A stretch of 64,000 bases of DNA from Marilutibacter spongiae. GTDB lineage: Bacteria > Pseudomonadota > Gammaproteobacteria > Xanthomonadales > Xanthomonadaceae. Position numbers and translations under genes: made by a program. The stretch lies in contig NZ_JACHTF010000011.1 in the NCBI RefSeq assembly GCF_014145325.1, positions 62,001 to 126,000 on the forward strand, read 5' to 3'. Shown here piece by piece: positions 7,742-15,441 of the stretch (position 1 is the first letter of the stretch; each line of letters begins with the position of its first letter). The notes below the pieces were generated by a model. That model saw nothing but the letters and a program-made list of their open reading frames with translations, had not been told where the DNA came from and made no database searches.

Positions 7742-9631
7742 ATGCGTGATGCAGGTCATGTGCGGTCGATGGCGGAAAGCGAGACGCCATTGCGGGTATC
7801 TTCCGCGCGTCGCGCCTTCCTCGTGCTGTTCGCACTGGTGGCACTGGCCAAGCTGCTGGTTGCCTGGCGCCTGCCCCTGTTCGTCGACGAAGCCTTCTAC
7901 TGGCAGGAAGGCCGTCACCTGGCCCCGGCCTATTCCGATCTCCCCGGCCTGACGGCATGGCTGGCCCGCCTGGGCGTGGAGCTGGGCGGACACAGCAAAC
8001 TGGCCCTGCGACTGCCGTTCCTGTTGCTCTCGATGTGGGTGCCGTGGCTCGTGGTGCGCATCACCGCGCGCGAGTTCGGCGCACGCGACGGCTGGATCGC
8101 GGGCACCCTGGCGCTGTTGTTGCCCCTGGCGGGATCCCTGGGCCTGTTGGCGCTCCCGGATGCGGCGATGGCCGTGGCCACGCTGCTGTGCGTGGATGCG
8201 GGCGCGAAGCTGCTGCGCAACGTCGACGCCGCGTCCTCGCTGGAGTTGGCCCTGGGCCTGGCGATGGGCGCACTGAGCCACTATCGCTTCATCGCCGTCA
8301 TCGGCGTGGGCTTCGTCGCCCTGTTGCTGTTGGCCGACGGGCGCCGGGTCCTGCGGGACGTCCGCGTCTGGACGGCGATCGCCTTCGGCGCGGCCGCATG
8401 GGCTCCGCTGGTCGCGTGGAATTTCGACAACGCCGACGCGGGCCTGCGCTTCCAGCTTGTCGACCGCCATCCCTGGTCGTTCCACCTGGACGGCATCCTT
8501 TTCATCGCCATCCAGGCGCTGCTGGTGACGCCGGTCCTGTTCGCCGCGATGGTCACCGCCGCGCGACGGGGGCTTGGCGAGAGCGAACCGCCACGACGCT
8601 ACTTCGCCTGGCTCGGCGCACTCGTCGTGCTGGGCTTCTTCTTCCTGGGCTTCTTCGCCGATACCGAGCGGGTCAGCTTCCACTGGCCGTTGCCCGGCTA
8701 CCTGGCCCTGTTGCCGCTGGTTCCGATGGTCGTGTCGCGATGGTCGAAGCCGGGGCGGGTCCTGCTTTGGGCCACCAGCGGCGCGGGCCTGGCGCTCGTG
8801 CTCGGCTACTACATCGCGGTCTCCATGCCGGCGCTGCGCGCGCACGCCGCGGCGGAGAAGTGGTACCCCTCCAACTTCGCGGGATGGCGCGATCTGTCGA
8901 TGGCAGTGGACGATGCGCTCGCGGACATGCCCCCGGGCACGCGCGTGGTGGCCGACAACTTCAAGATCGGCGCCGAACTGGGGTTCGCGATGGACGACCC
9001 ACGCATCCTCGTGCTGGACCATCCGCTGAACCACCGCCACGGCCGCGCGCCGCAGCTTCGCCTGTGGGGGCTGGAGACGGCCGGACGCGCGGACTGGGGC
9101 GATGCCCCGGTGCTGCTCGTGGTGGGCGCCAGCGAGGTGCGCTACCGCGAGCTGCTCGCGCACTTCCATGGGCTGTGCGGGAAGGTCGGGCCCTTGCCGC
9201 CACCGCGCGTTCTCAACGTCGACCATGGGCGCCAGCGCTTCCTGCTGTTCGCGCTGGAGGGCCGGCCGGACGCCGGGGCGGCCTGCACGGCACCGGCGAT
9301 GGCCTGGCTCGAGCGGCCGGCGAGCGGCGCGGTGGCCTCCGGCACGCTGGAGGTGTCCGGCTGGGCGTTCAAGGATGGGGTCGGGCTGGAGCGGGTGGAA
9401 CTGCTGCTGGACGGACGCCCGGTCGGCAAGCTCGACTACGGCCTGCGCAATACCGGCGTGGCCGCCTACTGGGGAATCTCCAACGATCCGCGTCATCCGA
9501 TGGTCGGCTTCGAAGGGCGGGTCGACCTGTCGGGCGTCCAGGCCGGTCGGCACTGGCTGGGCCTGCGCCTGCATGGCGCCGACGGCAGTGTCGAGGACTG
9601 GTCCGAACAGCCGCTGGACGTCGCGCACTGA
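7742..9631 (+). CDS. GT39-family membrane glycosyltransferase with C-terminal beta domain
   Basis: A 629-residue polytopic protein. The N-terminal part (residues ~25-370) has about ten hydrophobic helices and the ArnT/PMT-like opening loop FVDEAFYWQEG, whose acidic residue is catalytic in the family, so it probably transfers a sugar from an undecaprenyl or dolichyl-type lipid donor to an envelope acceptor. After the last helix comes a soluble region and a C-terminal ~115-residue module (SGTLEVSGWAFKDGVG, then a repeating hydrophobic pattern) that resembles a bacterial Ig-like fold. An alternative start is the ATG at 7769; neither has a strong ribosome site. No partner gene indicates the acceptor. 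Confidence 0.85.
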   Translation: MRDAGHVRSMAESETPLRVSSARRAFLVLFALVALAKLLVAWRLPLFVDEAFYWQEGRHLAPAYSDLPGLTAWLARLGVELGGHSKLALRLPFLLLSMWVPWLVVRITAREFGARDGWIAGTLALLLPLAGSLGLLALPDAAMAVATLLCVDAGAKLLRNVDAASSLELALGLAMGALSHYRFIAVIGVGFVALLLLADGRRVLRDVRVWTAIAFGAAAWAPLVAWNFDNADAGLRFQLVDRHPWSFHLDGILFIAIQALLVTPVLFAAMVTAARRGLGESEPPRRYFAWLGALVVLGFFFLGFFADTERVSFHWPLPGYLALLPLVPMVVSRWSKPGRVLLWATSGAGLALVLGYYIAVSMPALRAHAAAEKWYPSNFAGWRDLSMAVDDALADMPPGTRVVADNFKIGAELGFAMDDPRILVLDHPLNHRHGRAPQLRLWGLETAGRADWGDAPVLLVVGASEVRYRELLAHFHGLCGKVGPLPPPRVLNVDHGRQRFLLFALEGRPDAGAACTAPAMAWLERPASGAVASGTLEVSGWAFKDGVGLERVELLLDGRPVGKLDYGLRNTGVAAYWGISNDPRHPMVGFEGRVDLSGVQAGRHWLGLRLHGADGSVEDWSEQPLDVAH

Positions 9632-9652
9632 AGCCCGGCGCCGGCGGCGGGC

Positions 9653-10231
9653 TCAGGGCAGGGCGTGGCCCGCGGCGCGCAGCAGGCGCGCGGTCGCGAT
9701 CAATGGCAGGCCGACCAGGGCCGTGGGGTCGCATGTTTCGATCGCGTCGAACAGCGCGATCCCCAGGCCCTCGCACTTGAAGCTGCCCGCGCAATCGTAG
9801 GGCGTTTCCGCGTCCACGTAGCGCTCCACTTCGTCGCGCTGCAGGGGTCGGAAGCGCACCGTGGTGATGTCCATAGCCTCGTGCAAGGTCTCGCCGTCCC
9901 CATGCCGGCACAGCAGGCTGATCCCGGTCAGGAAGCGCACGTCGCGGCCGGACATGGACATGAGTTGCCCCACGGCGTTGGCGCGGTCCCCGGGCTTGCC
10001 CAGCGGGCGACCGTCGAGTTCGGCTGCCTGGTCCGAACCGATCACCCAGTCGCCCGGCCGCTGGCGGGCCACCGCGCGTGCCTTGCCGAGCGAAAGGCGC
10101 CGCACCATGGCATCCGGTGCCTCGCCCGCCAGGGGCGTTTCGTCCAGGTCGGGGCGGGCGGTGTCGAAGGGCAGGCGCAGGCGCGCGAGCAGCTCGCGGC
10201 GATAGACCGAGGTGGAGGCCAGGACCAGCAT
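9653..10231 (-). CDS. maf: Maf-family nucleotide pyrophosphatase (YceF-like)
   Basis: A 192-residue Maf protein beginning LVLASTSVYRRELLARL, with DLDE, the SLGKA motif, and GSDQ; the acidic and basic residues of the active site are present. Maf enzymes hydrolyse canonical or modified nucleoside triphosphates. The position next to yceD-rpmF matches that of Escherichia coli yceF, the 7-methyl-GTP pyrophosphatase, so that subtype is likely. The start at 10231 is chosen because the upstream in-frame residues are Arg/Ser-rich shadow of the preceding gene. It follows a small membrane-protein gene by 19 bases and converges with the GT39 gene. Confidence 0.92.
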   Translation of the reverse strand: MLVLASTSVYRRELLARLRLPFDTARPDLDETPLAGEAPDAMVRRLSLGKARAVARQRPGDWVIGSDQAAELDGRPLGKPGDRANAVGQLMSMSGRDVRFLTGISLLCRHGDGETLHEAMDITTVRFRPLQRDEVERYVDAETPYDCAGSFKCEGLGIALFDAIETCDPTALVGLPLIATARLLRAAGHALP

Positions 10232-10250
10232 GGGGCGCGGGCGGCGGCGG

Positions 10251-10631
10251 TCATACCGTCGGCGCGCGGGCTTCCTCGATCCGATCAAGCTGGCGATCGA
10301 TCCGCTGGCGGGCCTGCTCGATGCCGTCGCGGACCTCCTGCAACTGCGCCAGGCTGGCGGCCTCGCCATGGTCGCGGAGCCAGAGTCGCTGGCGCAGCAT
10401 CTCCTTCAAGGCGTCCTGCACCGGGTCCTCGCCCTGGGTGCCGGCAACCGCCTCGATTTCGTCGCGCGCGGTCCTGAGACGGGCCTCCAGGGCGTCGGCC
10501 GCGTCGAGGATGTCGCGCACGGCGCGCTGCCGTCGCCCGCGGCGTGCCAGCAGGGCATAGGCAAGGACGACGGCGGCCGCCAGCAGGCAGGACAGGAGGA
10601 GGGCGTTCAAGGTCGGACCGGTCGCGGGCAT
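10251..10631 (-). CDS. Small single-pass membrane protein with coiled coil
   Basis: A 126-residue protein: one transmembrane helix at about residues 8-28 (LNALLLSCLLAAAVVLAYALL), then a long charged, probably coiled-coil tail rich in Arg, Glu, Asp and Gln (DILDAADALEARLRTARDE and similar). It has no catalytic motif I recognise. It is first in a two-gene operon with maf and is divergent from yceD. The start at 10631 puts the helix at the N terminus; longer readings run into the yceD promoter. Confidence 0.7.
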   Translation of the reverse strand: MPATGPTLNALLLSCLLAAAVVLAYALLARRGRRQRAVRDILDAADALEARLRTARDEIEAVAGTQGEDPVQDALKEMLRQRLWLRDHGEAASLAQLQEVRDGIEQARQRIDRQLDRIEEARAPTV

Positions 10632-10725
10632 GCGCCACAGTCTGCCGTGGCGACCGGCGGCGGGCAAATCGCGCCGCGGCGACCCGGGCGCGGGCAAGTG
10701 GCCTGAATCCCCTCGTCGAGCAGGT

Positions 10726-10754
10726 TTGACAGGGGGGCGGGGCATCCTTAATAT
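10726..10754 (+). promoter_or_regulatory. Sigma-70 promoter for yceD-rpmF and perhaps fab genes
   Basis: TTGACA (10726-10731), a 17-base spacer and TAATAT (10749-10754) form a near-consensus sigma-70 promoter, the best one visible in the window. The predicted start is about 10761, only a few bases before the yceD ATG at 10765, so the leader is almost absent. Confidence 0.85.
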
Positions 10755-10764
10755 TCAGCGGCTT

Positions 10765-11295
10765 ATGTCCGCTGATGTGCCACACGCTCAGGTGCCCGAA
10801 ATGCTGGATGCCTGGCGGATGGTGACCGCGCGGCGCGGCGTCGCTGGTCGATTGCCGTTGTCCTCGCTGGGCCGCCTGGCCGACAGCCTGGTCGATACCG
10901 AGGGCGAAGACGTCGTCTATTCGCTCGATTTCGACAGGGACGCATTGCAGGTGCCTTATGTCGAACTTCGCATCGACGCCCAGCTGCCGCTGCTGTGCCA
11001 GCGCAGCCTGCAACGCTTCCTGTTCCCGGTGAAGATCGTGCAGCGGCTCGGCCTGATCCGCAACGAAGCGGACGAGGCCGCGCTGCCAGAGGACTACGAA
11101 CCGCTGCTGGTGCCCGACGACGGCATGCTGCAGGGCGCCGGCCTGGTCGAGGATGAGCTCATCCTGGCCGTTCCGGTCGTGCCGACGATGCCCGGCACGG
11201 AGGCAATGGAGCGCGACTGGCCGGCCGAAGAGGCCGAGCTGGAACGCGCCAATCCATTCGCTGCGTTGTCGGCATTGAAGAACAAGTCCGACTGA
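10765..11295 (+). CDS. yceD: YceD (DUF177), 23S rRNA accumulation protein
   Basis: A 176-residue DUF177 protein, normal length. Recognisable stretches are LQVPYVELRIDAQLPLLCQR and the acidic middle, ending NPFAALSALKN, the typical YceD C terminus. In E. coli and in chloroplasts this family is needed for normal 23S rRNA accumulation. Longer in-frame readings pass through the promoter at 10726-10754 and can be excluded; the ATG at 10765 follows the -10 by ten bases. It precedes rpmF, as in most proteobacteria. Confidence 0.93.
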   Translation: MSADVPHAQVPEMLDAWRMVTARRGVAGRLPLSSLGRLADSLVDTEGEDVVYSLDFDRDALQVPYVELRIDAQLPLLCQRSLQRFLFPVKIVQRLGLIRNEADEAALPEDYEPLLVPDDGMLQGAGLVEDELILAVPVVPTMPGTEAMERDWPAEEAELERANPFAALSALKNKSD

Positions 11296-11370
11296 GGGCT
11301 GGAACCCGGCGTTCCAACCCGATGTCTTCCACATTCAACGCGTCATAACCGCTACATCCGGAGCAAGACC

Positions 11371-11565
11371 ATGGCAGTCCAGAAGTCCCGAGTTTCCCCC
11401 TCCAAGCGTGGCATGCGCCGTGGTCACGATTCGCTGACCGCCAAGCAGCTGGCCACCGACCCGACCACCGGCGAGACCCACCTGCGCCACCACGTCACCG
11501 CCGACGGCTACTACCGCGGCAAGAAGGTGATCGAGCCCAAGGGCCGCGTCGTCGACGAGGAGTAA
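11371..11565 (+). CDS. rpmF: 50S ribosomal protein L32
   Basis: A 64-residue L32: [20 protein letters not shown] followed by the basic core and a short acidic tail. A purine-rich stretch (GGAGCAAGACC) precedes the ATG. The zinc-finger cysteines found in some L32 proteins are absent, so this is the Zn-independent form. It sits between yceD and the fatty-acid genes; elsewhere in Gammaproteobacteria plsX usually follows rpmF directly, but here the next gene is fabH. Confidence 0.97.
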   Translation: MAVQKSRVSPSKRGMRRGHDSLTAKQLATDPTTGETHLRHHVTADGYYRGKKVIEPKGRVVDEE

Positions 11566-11712
11566 ACCCTCGACCCGCGCCGCGCCGGTGATCCGCGCGC
11601 GGCGCAGCCGCCCATGTGGCGGACCCGCTTCCAGCCGGCCACGGCCGGCCGCCGTGCAGGCGTGCTCCGACCGTCGGTTGCGAAGCCTCCCGGGGCCAGA
11701 CAGACTGGCGGA

Positions 11713-11724
11713 CGATTGCAATCG
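11713..11724. promoter_or_regulatory. 12-base perfect palindrome upstream of fabH
   Basis: CGATTGCAATCG is a perfect palindrome 29 bases before the fabH start, in the 187-base rpmF-fabH gap. It could be a small operator or part of a structured leader. The regulator is unknown. Upstream, CCGGCC-AC-GGCCGG (11635-11648) may mark the end of the rpmF transcript. Confidence 0.3.
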
Positions 11725-11752
11725 CCGGACATGACGCCGGCACGGAGTCGCA

Positions 11753-12775
11753 ATGACTGAGCATGCAGGCGCGACGAGCGCCGGGACCGCGGGAGCGGCC
11801 GGAACCGTGTTCTCGCGCATCGCGGGAACGGGCAGCTACCTGCCCGAGAAGGTCCTGACCAACGAAGACCTCTCGAAGATCGTCGACACCAGCGACGAAT
11901 GGATCGCCGCGCGCACGGGCATCCGCGAGCGCCATATCGCCGCCGAGGGCGAAACCACCTGCGACCTGGCCTTCCACGCCGCCAGCCGCGCGATGGAGGC
12001 GGCCGGCGTCGACGCCGCCGACCTGGACCTGATCGTCGTCGGCACCACCACGCCCGACCTGATCTTCCCGTCGACCGCCTGCCTGCTGCAACACCGCCTG
12101 GGTGCCAACGGCTGCCCCGCCTTCGACGTCAACGCCGCCTGCTCGGGTTTCGTCTACGCGCTGACGGTGGCCGACAAGTTCATTCGTTCCGGCGCCGCCC
12201 GCACCGTGCTCGTGGTCGGTGCCGAGACGCTGACGCGCATGCTCGACTGGAGCGACCGCTCCACCTGCGTGCTGTTCGGCGATGGCGCCGGTGCCGTGGT
12301 GCTCAAGGCCGATGCCGAGACCGGCATCCTCAGCACCCACATGCACGCCGACGGCGGCAAGAAGGAGCTGCTCTGGAACCCGGTCGGCGTGTCGGCGGGG
12401 TTCAAGCCCGAGGAGCACAATGCCGGCGTCAAGGTGCTGATGACCGGCAACGAAGTCTTCAAGCACGCGGTCAAGGCACTGGACTCGGTGGTCGAGGAAA
12501 CCCTGGAGCACAACGGCCTGGATCGCCACGACATCGACTGGCTGATCCCGCACCAGGCCAACCTGCGGATCATCGAGGCCACGGCCAAGCGCCTGGACAT
12601 GCCGATGGAGCGCGTGATCGTCACCGTCGATCGCCACGGCAACACCTCCTCGGGTTCGGTGCCGCTGGCCCTGGACGAGGCGGTGCGCTCGGGCCGCGTG
12701 CAGCGCGGCCAACTGGTGCTGCTGGAGGCCTTCGGCGGCGGCTTCACCTGGGGCTCGGCGCTGCTGCGCTACTGA
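11753..12775 (+). CDS. fabH: 3-oxoacyl-ACP synthase III
   Basis: FabH (KAS III) starts fatty-acid synthesis by condensing acetyl-CoA with malonyl-ACP. The triad is clear: Cys130 in NAACSGF, His267 in PHQAN and Asn296 in HGNTSSG. At 340 residues it is slightly longer than usual because of a ~15-residue Ala/Gly/Thr-rich N-terminal extension; a later start would need a non-ATG codon near residue 17. First gene of fabH-fabD-fabG-acpP-fabF. Confidence 0.97.
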   Translation: MTEHAGATSAGTAGAAGTVFSRIAGTGSYLPEKVLTNEDLSKIVDTSDEWIAARTGIRERHIAAEGETTCDLAFHAASRAMEAAGVDAADLDLIVVGTTTPDLIFPSTACLLQHRLGANGCPAFDVNAACSGFVYALTVADKFIRSGAARTVLVVGAETLTRMLDWSDRSTCVLFGDGAGAVVLKADAETGILSTHMHADGGKKELLWNPVGVSAGFKPEEHNAGVKVLMTGNEVFKHAVKALDSVVEETLEHNGLDRHDIDWLIPHQANLRIIEATAKRLDMPMERVIVTVDRHGNTSSGSVPLALDEAVRSGRVQRGQLVLLEAFGGGFTWGSALLRY

Positions 12776-12819
12776 CGTCCTGGCGAAGGCCGCTCCGCGC
12801 ATCGCCAGCGAATCCAATG

Positions 12820-12847
12820 CAACGCCCTGCCATCGTGCGGGGCGTTG
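12820..12847 (+). terminator. Stem-loop downstream of fabH
   Basis: CAACGCCC and GGGCGTTG form an eight-base stem around a 12-base loop, 44 bases after the fabH stop. No U-run follows, so it may attenuate or stabilise the message rather than fully terminate it. Confidence 0.4.
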
Positions 12848-12891
12848 TCGCATGGGGCGATCGGAGCGGAGTGTGATGCAGTTCCGTCGGA

Positions 12892-12936
12892 CTGTACGCC
12901 CGGGTACAGACGCCACCGGGAAATCGCTCGTATCAT
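12892..12936 (+). promoter_or_regulatory. fabD promoter with overlapping inverted repeat
   Basis: CTGTAC-GCCCGG-GTACAG (12892-12909) is a perfect six-base inverted repeat. A -10-like TATCAT follows at 12931-12936, so the repeat lies across or just upstream of the -35 position, where a repressor could block polymerase. The -10 overlaps an in-frame ATG at 12935, an argument that translation starts at the GTG at 12965 instead. Confidence 0.45.
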
Positions 12937-12964
12937 GCGCGCTTCGTTTCCGTTGAGTGTTCGC

Positions 12965-13936
12965 GTGACCCAAGCTGCATCCACCCCACAGGCCGTCGAT
13001 TCCACCCTCGCATTCGTGTTCCCGGGCCAGGGCTCGCAGTCCGTCGGCATGCTCGCCGAGCTGGCCGCACTCGATCCCCTGGTCCAGGCCTGCTTCGAGG
13101 AAGCCGGCGAAGGCGCGGGCGTCGACCTTTGGACGCTGGCCCAGCAGGGACCGGAAGAACGCCTCAACACCACCGAGTTCACCCAGCCGGCCCTGCTCGC
13201 CGCCGGCGTGGCGGCCTGGCGGCTATGGCATGCGCGCGGTGGCGCGATGCCGGGCGCCCTGGCCGGACACAGCCTGGGCGAGTACACCGCGCTGGTGGCC
13301 GCCGGCGCGCTGTCGCTGGTCGATGCCGCGCGCCTGGTGCGCCTGCGTGGCCAGCTGATGCAGGACGCCGCGCCCGCCGGATCCGGAGGCATGGCCGCGG
13401 TCCTGGGCGCCGAGGATGCGCTGGTGGTCGAGACGTGCGAGGCGGTCTCCTCGCCCGGCCAGGTCGTCGTGCCGGCCAATTTCAACTCGCCGGGCCAGAT
13501 CGTCATCGGCGGCCACGCCGCCGCCGTGGATGCGGCACTGGTCCGCCTGGCGGAACAGGGCGTGCGCAAGGCGGTCAAGCTGGCCGTGAGCGTGCCCTCG
13601 CACACCCCGCTGATGCGCGAGGCGGCCGACAGGCTCGCCGTGGCGATGGACGACATCGCGTGGCAGGCGCCGCGCCTGCCGGTCGTGCAGAACGTCGATG
13701 CACGCGTGCACGCCGAGGTCGCCGACATCCGCCAGGCGCTGGTCCGCCAGCTGTACCTGCCGGTGCAGTGGACCGGCTGCGTCCAGGCGCTGGCGGGGCA
13801 GGGCGTCGGGCGGCTGGTCGAGTGCGGTCCGGGCAAGGTCCTGGCCGGCCTCGCCAAGCGCATCGACAAGGCGCTGGACGCGCGTGCGATCGGCACCGCC
13901 GGCGAGTTCGACAAAGCGCTGGCCGACTGGCGCTGA
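12965..13936 (+). CDS. fabD: Malonyl-CoA:ACP transacylase
   Basis: FabD transfers malonyl from CoA to ACP. It opens LAFVFPGQGSQSVGML, has the nucleophile Ser in GHSLGEYTALVAAG, the substrate-binding Arg in the RLRGQLMQ helix, and the conserved PSHTPLM histidine. I place the start at GTG 12965 (323 aa) because the upstream in-frame ATG at 12935 lies inside a likely -10 box and homologues begin just before the FVFPGQGSQ motif; the longer form would add ten residues. Second condensing-system gene after fabH. Confidence 0.93.
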   Translation: MTQAASTPQAVDSTLAFVFPGQGSQSVGMLAELAALDPLVQACFEEAGEGAGVDLWTLAQQGPEERLNTTEFTQPALLAAGVAAWRLWHARGGAMPGALAGHSLGEYTALVAAGALSLVDAARLVRLRGQLMQDAAPAGSGGMAAVLGAEDALVVETCEAVSSPGQVVVPANFNSPGQIVIGGHAAAVDAALVRLAEQGVRKAVKLAVSVPSHTPLMREAADRLAVAMDDIAWQAPRLPVVQNVDARVHAEVADIRQALVRQLYLPVQWTGCVQALAGQGVGRLVECGPGKVLAGLAKRIDKALDARAIGTAGEFDKALADWR

Positions 13937-14020
13937 CTCCCTTTTCCATGCGGACCCGTACGCGGCGCTCCGCGAACGGTATGATCGTTCCGCGTCCGCA
14001 AGCATCTCCAGAGGACTGAC

Positions 14021-14767
14021 ATGAGCACTGCCCCGCTTTCCGGCGAGATCGCCCTCGTCACCGGCGCCAGCCGCGGCATCGGTGCCGCCATCGCCGACGA
14101 ACTGGCCGCGCAGGGCGCGACCGTGATCGGCACCGCCACCAGCGAGTCCGGCGCCGCGGCGATCGGCGAGCGCCTGGCCGCCCACGGAGGCCAGGGCCGC
14201 GTGGTCGACGTCGCCGATCCGGCCGCGATCGACGCACTCATCGAGGGCATCGCCAAGGAGGTCGGCGCGATCTCGATCCTGGTCAACAATGCCGGCATCA
14301 CCCGCGACAACCTCCTCATGCGGATGAAGGACGACGACTGGCAGTCGATCCTCGACACCAACCTGACCAGCGTCTACCGCACGAGCAAGGCGGTGATGCG
14401 CGCGATGATGAAGGCGCGCAAGGGCCGCATCATCAACATCGCCTCGGTCGTCGGCGTGACCGGCAATGCCGGACAGGCCAACTACGCCGCGGCCAAGGCC
14501 GGGATCATCGCCTTCAGCAAGTCGCTGGCCAAGGAGATCGGTTCGCGCGGCGTGACCGTCAACGTGGTGGCGCCGGGCTTCATCGACACCGACATGACCC
14601 GGTCCCTGCCCGAAGACGCGAAGAATGCGATGCTGGCGCAGATCGCGCTGGGCCAGTTCGGCCAGCCCGCCGACATCGCGCGTGCGGTGGCGTTCCTCGC
14701 CGGTCCTTCGGCGAGCTACATCACCGGGGAAACCCTGCATGTGAACGGTGGCATGTACATGCCCTGA
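14021..14767 (+). CDS. fabG: 3-oxoacyl-ACP reductase
   Basis: A 248-residue SDR enzyme that reduces 3-oxoacyl-ACP with NADPH. It has the cofactor motif TGASRGIG (residues ~14-21), NNAG, the Ser of NIASVVG, and the YxxxK pair in QANYAAAKAG, plus the C-terminal GETLHVNGGMYMP typical of FabG. AGAGG lies nine bases upstream of the ATG. A -10-like TATGAT at 13980 may give it a private promoter in addition to readthrough from fabD. Confidence 0.97.
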   Translation: MSTAPLSGEIALVTGASRGIGAAIADELAAQGATVIGTATSESGAAAIGERLAAHGGQGRVVDVADPAAIDALIEGIAKEVGAISILVNNAGITRDNLLMRMKDDDWQSILDTNLTSVYRTSKAVMRAMMKARKGRIINIASVVGVTGNAGQANYAAAKAGIIAFSKSLAKEIGSRGVTVNVVAPGFIDTDMTRSLPEDAKNAMLAQIALGQFGQPADIARAVAFLAGPSASYITGETLHVNGGMYMP

Positions 14768-14789
14768 CGCTTGCGGCGCATGGAGGCGT

Positions 14790-14828
14790 AGCCGATTCAT
14801 AAGCGGCTGATTCAAAAACCTTTTTTGA
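14790..14828 (+). promoter_or_regulatory. Tandem stem-loops between fabG and acpP
   Basis: AGCCG-N9-CGGCT (14790-14808) is followed at once by TCAAAAA-CCT-TTTTTGA (14812-14828), an AT-rich seven-base hairpin unusual for this GC-rich window. Together they may end the fabG transcript or tune acpP expression. A TAGACT at 14855-14860 may be the acpP -10. Confidence 0.4.
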
Positions 14829-14898
14829 GGGGCGCGCCACGGCCCCGATTCCTTTAGACTATTCCGTCGAATATCCCGTCCGGGAGGAGTGAGAACCC

Positions 14899-15138
14899 AT
14901 GAGCAGCATCGAAGAGCGCGTCAAGAAAATCGTCGTCGAACAACTCGGCGTCAAGGAAGAGGAAGTCACCAACAACGCTTCGTTTGTCGACGACCTCGGC
15001 GCGGACTCCCTCGACACCGTCGAACTGGTGATGGCGCTGGAAGAAGAGTTCGAGTGCGAGATCCCGGACGAAGAAGCCGAGAAGATCACCTCGGTGCAGC
15101 AGGCCATCGATTACGTCAAGGCGCACGTCAAGGCCTGA
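14899..15138 (+). CDS. acpP: Acyl carrier protein
   Basis: A 79-residue acidic ACP. The phosphopantetheine attachment site is Ser37 in [19 protein letters not shown]. It carries growing acyl chains for the Fab enzymes on either side. GGGAGGAG about ten bases upstream is one of the strongest ribosome sites in the window, as expected for a very abundant protein. fabG lies 131 bases upstream and fabF 303 bases downstream. Confidence 0.98.
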   Translation: MSSIEERVKKIVVEQLGVKEEEVTNNASFVDDLGADSLDTVELVMALEEEFECEIPDEEAEKITSVQQAIDYVKAHVKA

Positions 15139-15441
15139 TCGACGTCGGGTGCCCGTCCCCGGACCGGCACCCATCGCCAGGCGTCCGGACCGGGCCCCGC
15201 CCGGACCGGCCCGGCGACGCGACCGGGGCCGCCGATGGCGCCCCGCGTCCACCCGGGGCCGACGCGGCCCGGGCTTGAACAACGGGCGGCGCCAGGCGCA
15301 CGGGCGTCCCGTTCGGGCCGGGCATGCAGCCCGCTGCAGGTCGAAGGCGCATCCGCCGCGCCGCAACAGCACCACCCACGAACAGTTTCGCGGTCGCGCC
15401 GAGGGTCCGTCGGCCCGTGCGCACCGCTCCTGGAGTCCTCC
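15139..15441 (+). other. acpP-fabF intergenic region with stem-loop
   Basis: These 303 bases hold no credible gene. Just after the acpP stop, GGGTGCC (15147-15153) pairs with GGCACCC (15166-15172), a hairpin that could partially terminate and so set a high acpP:fabF ratio. The rest is very GC-rich without a clear promoter; the fabF ribosome site (TGGAG) is at its end. Confidence 0.45.

Noticed and set aside
12935-12964. ATG 12935 as the fabD start
   Set aside because: It overlaps the TATCAT -10 box; homologues begin nearer GTG 12965. Not fully excluded.
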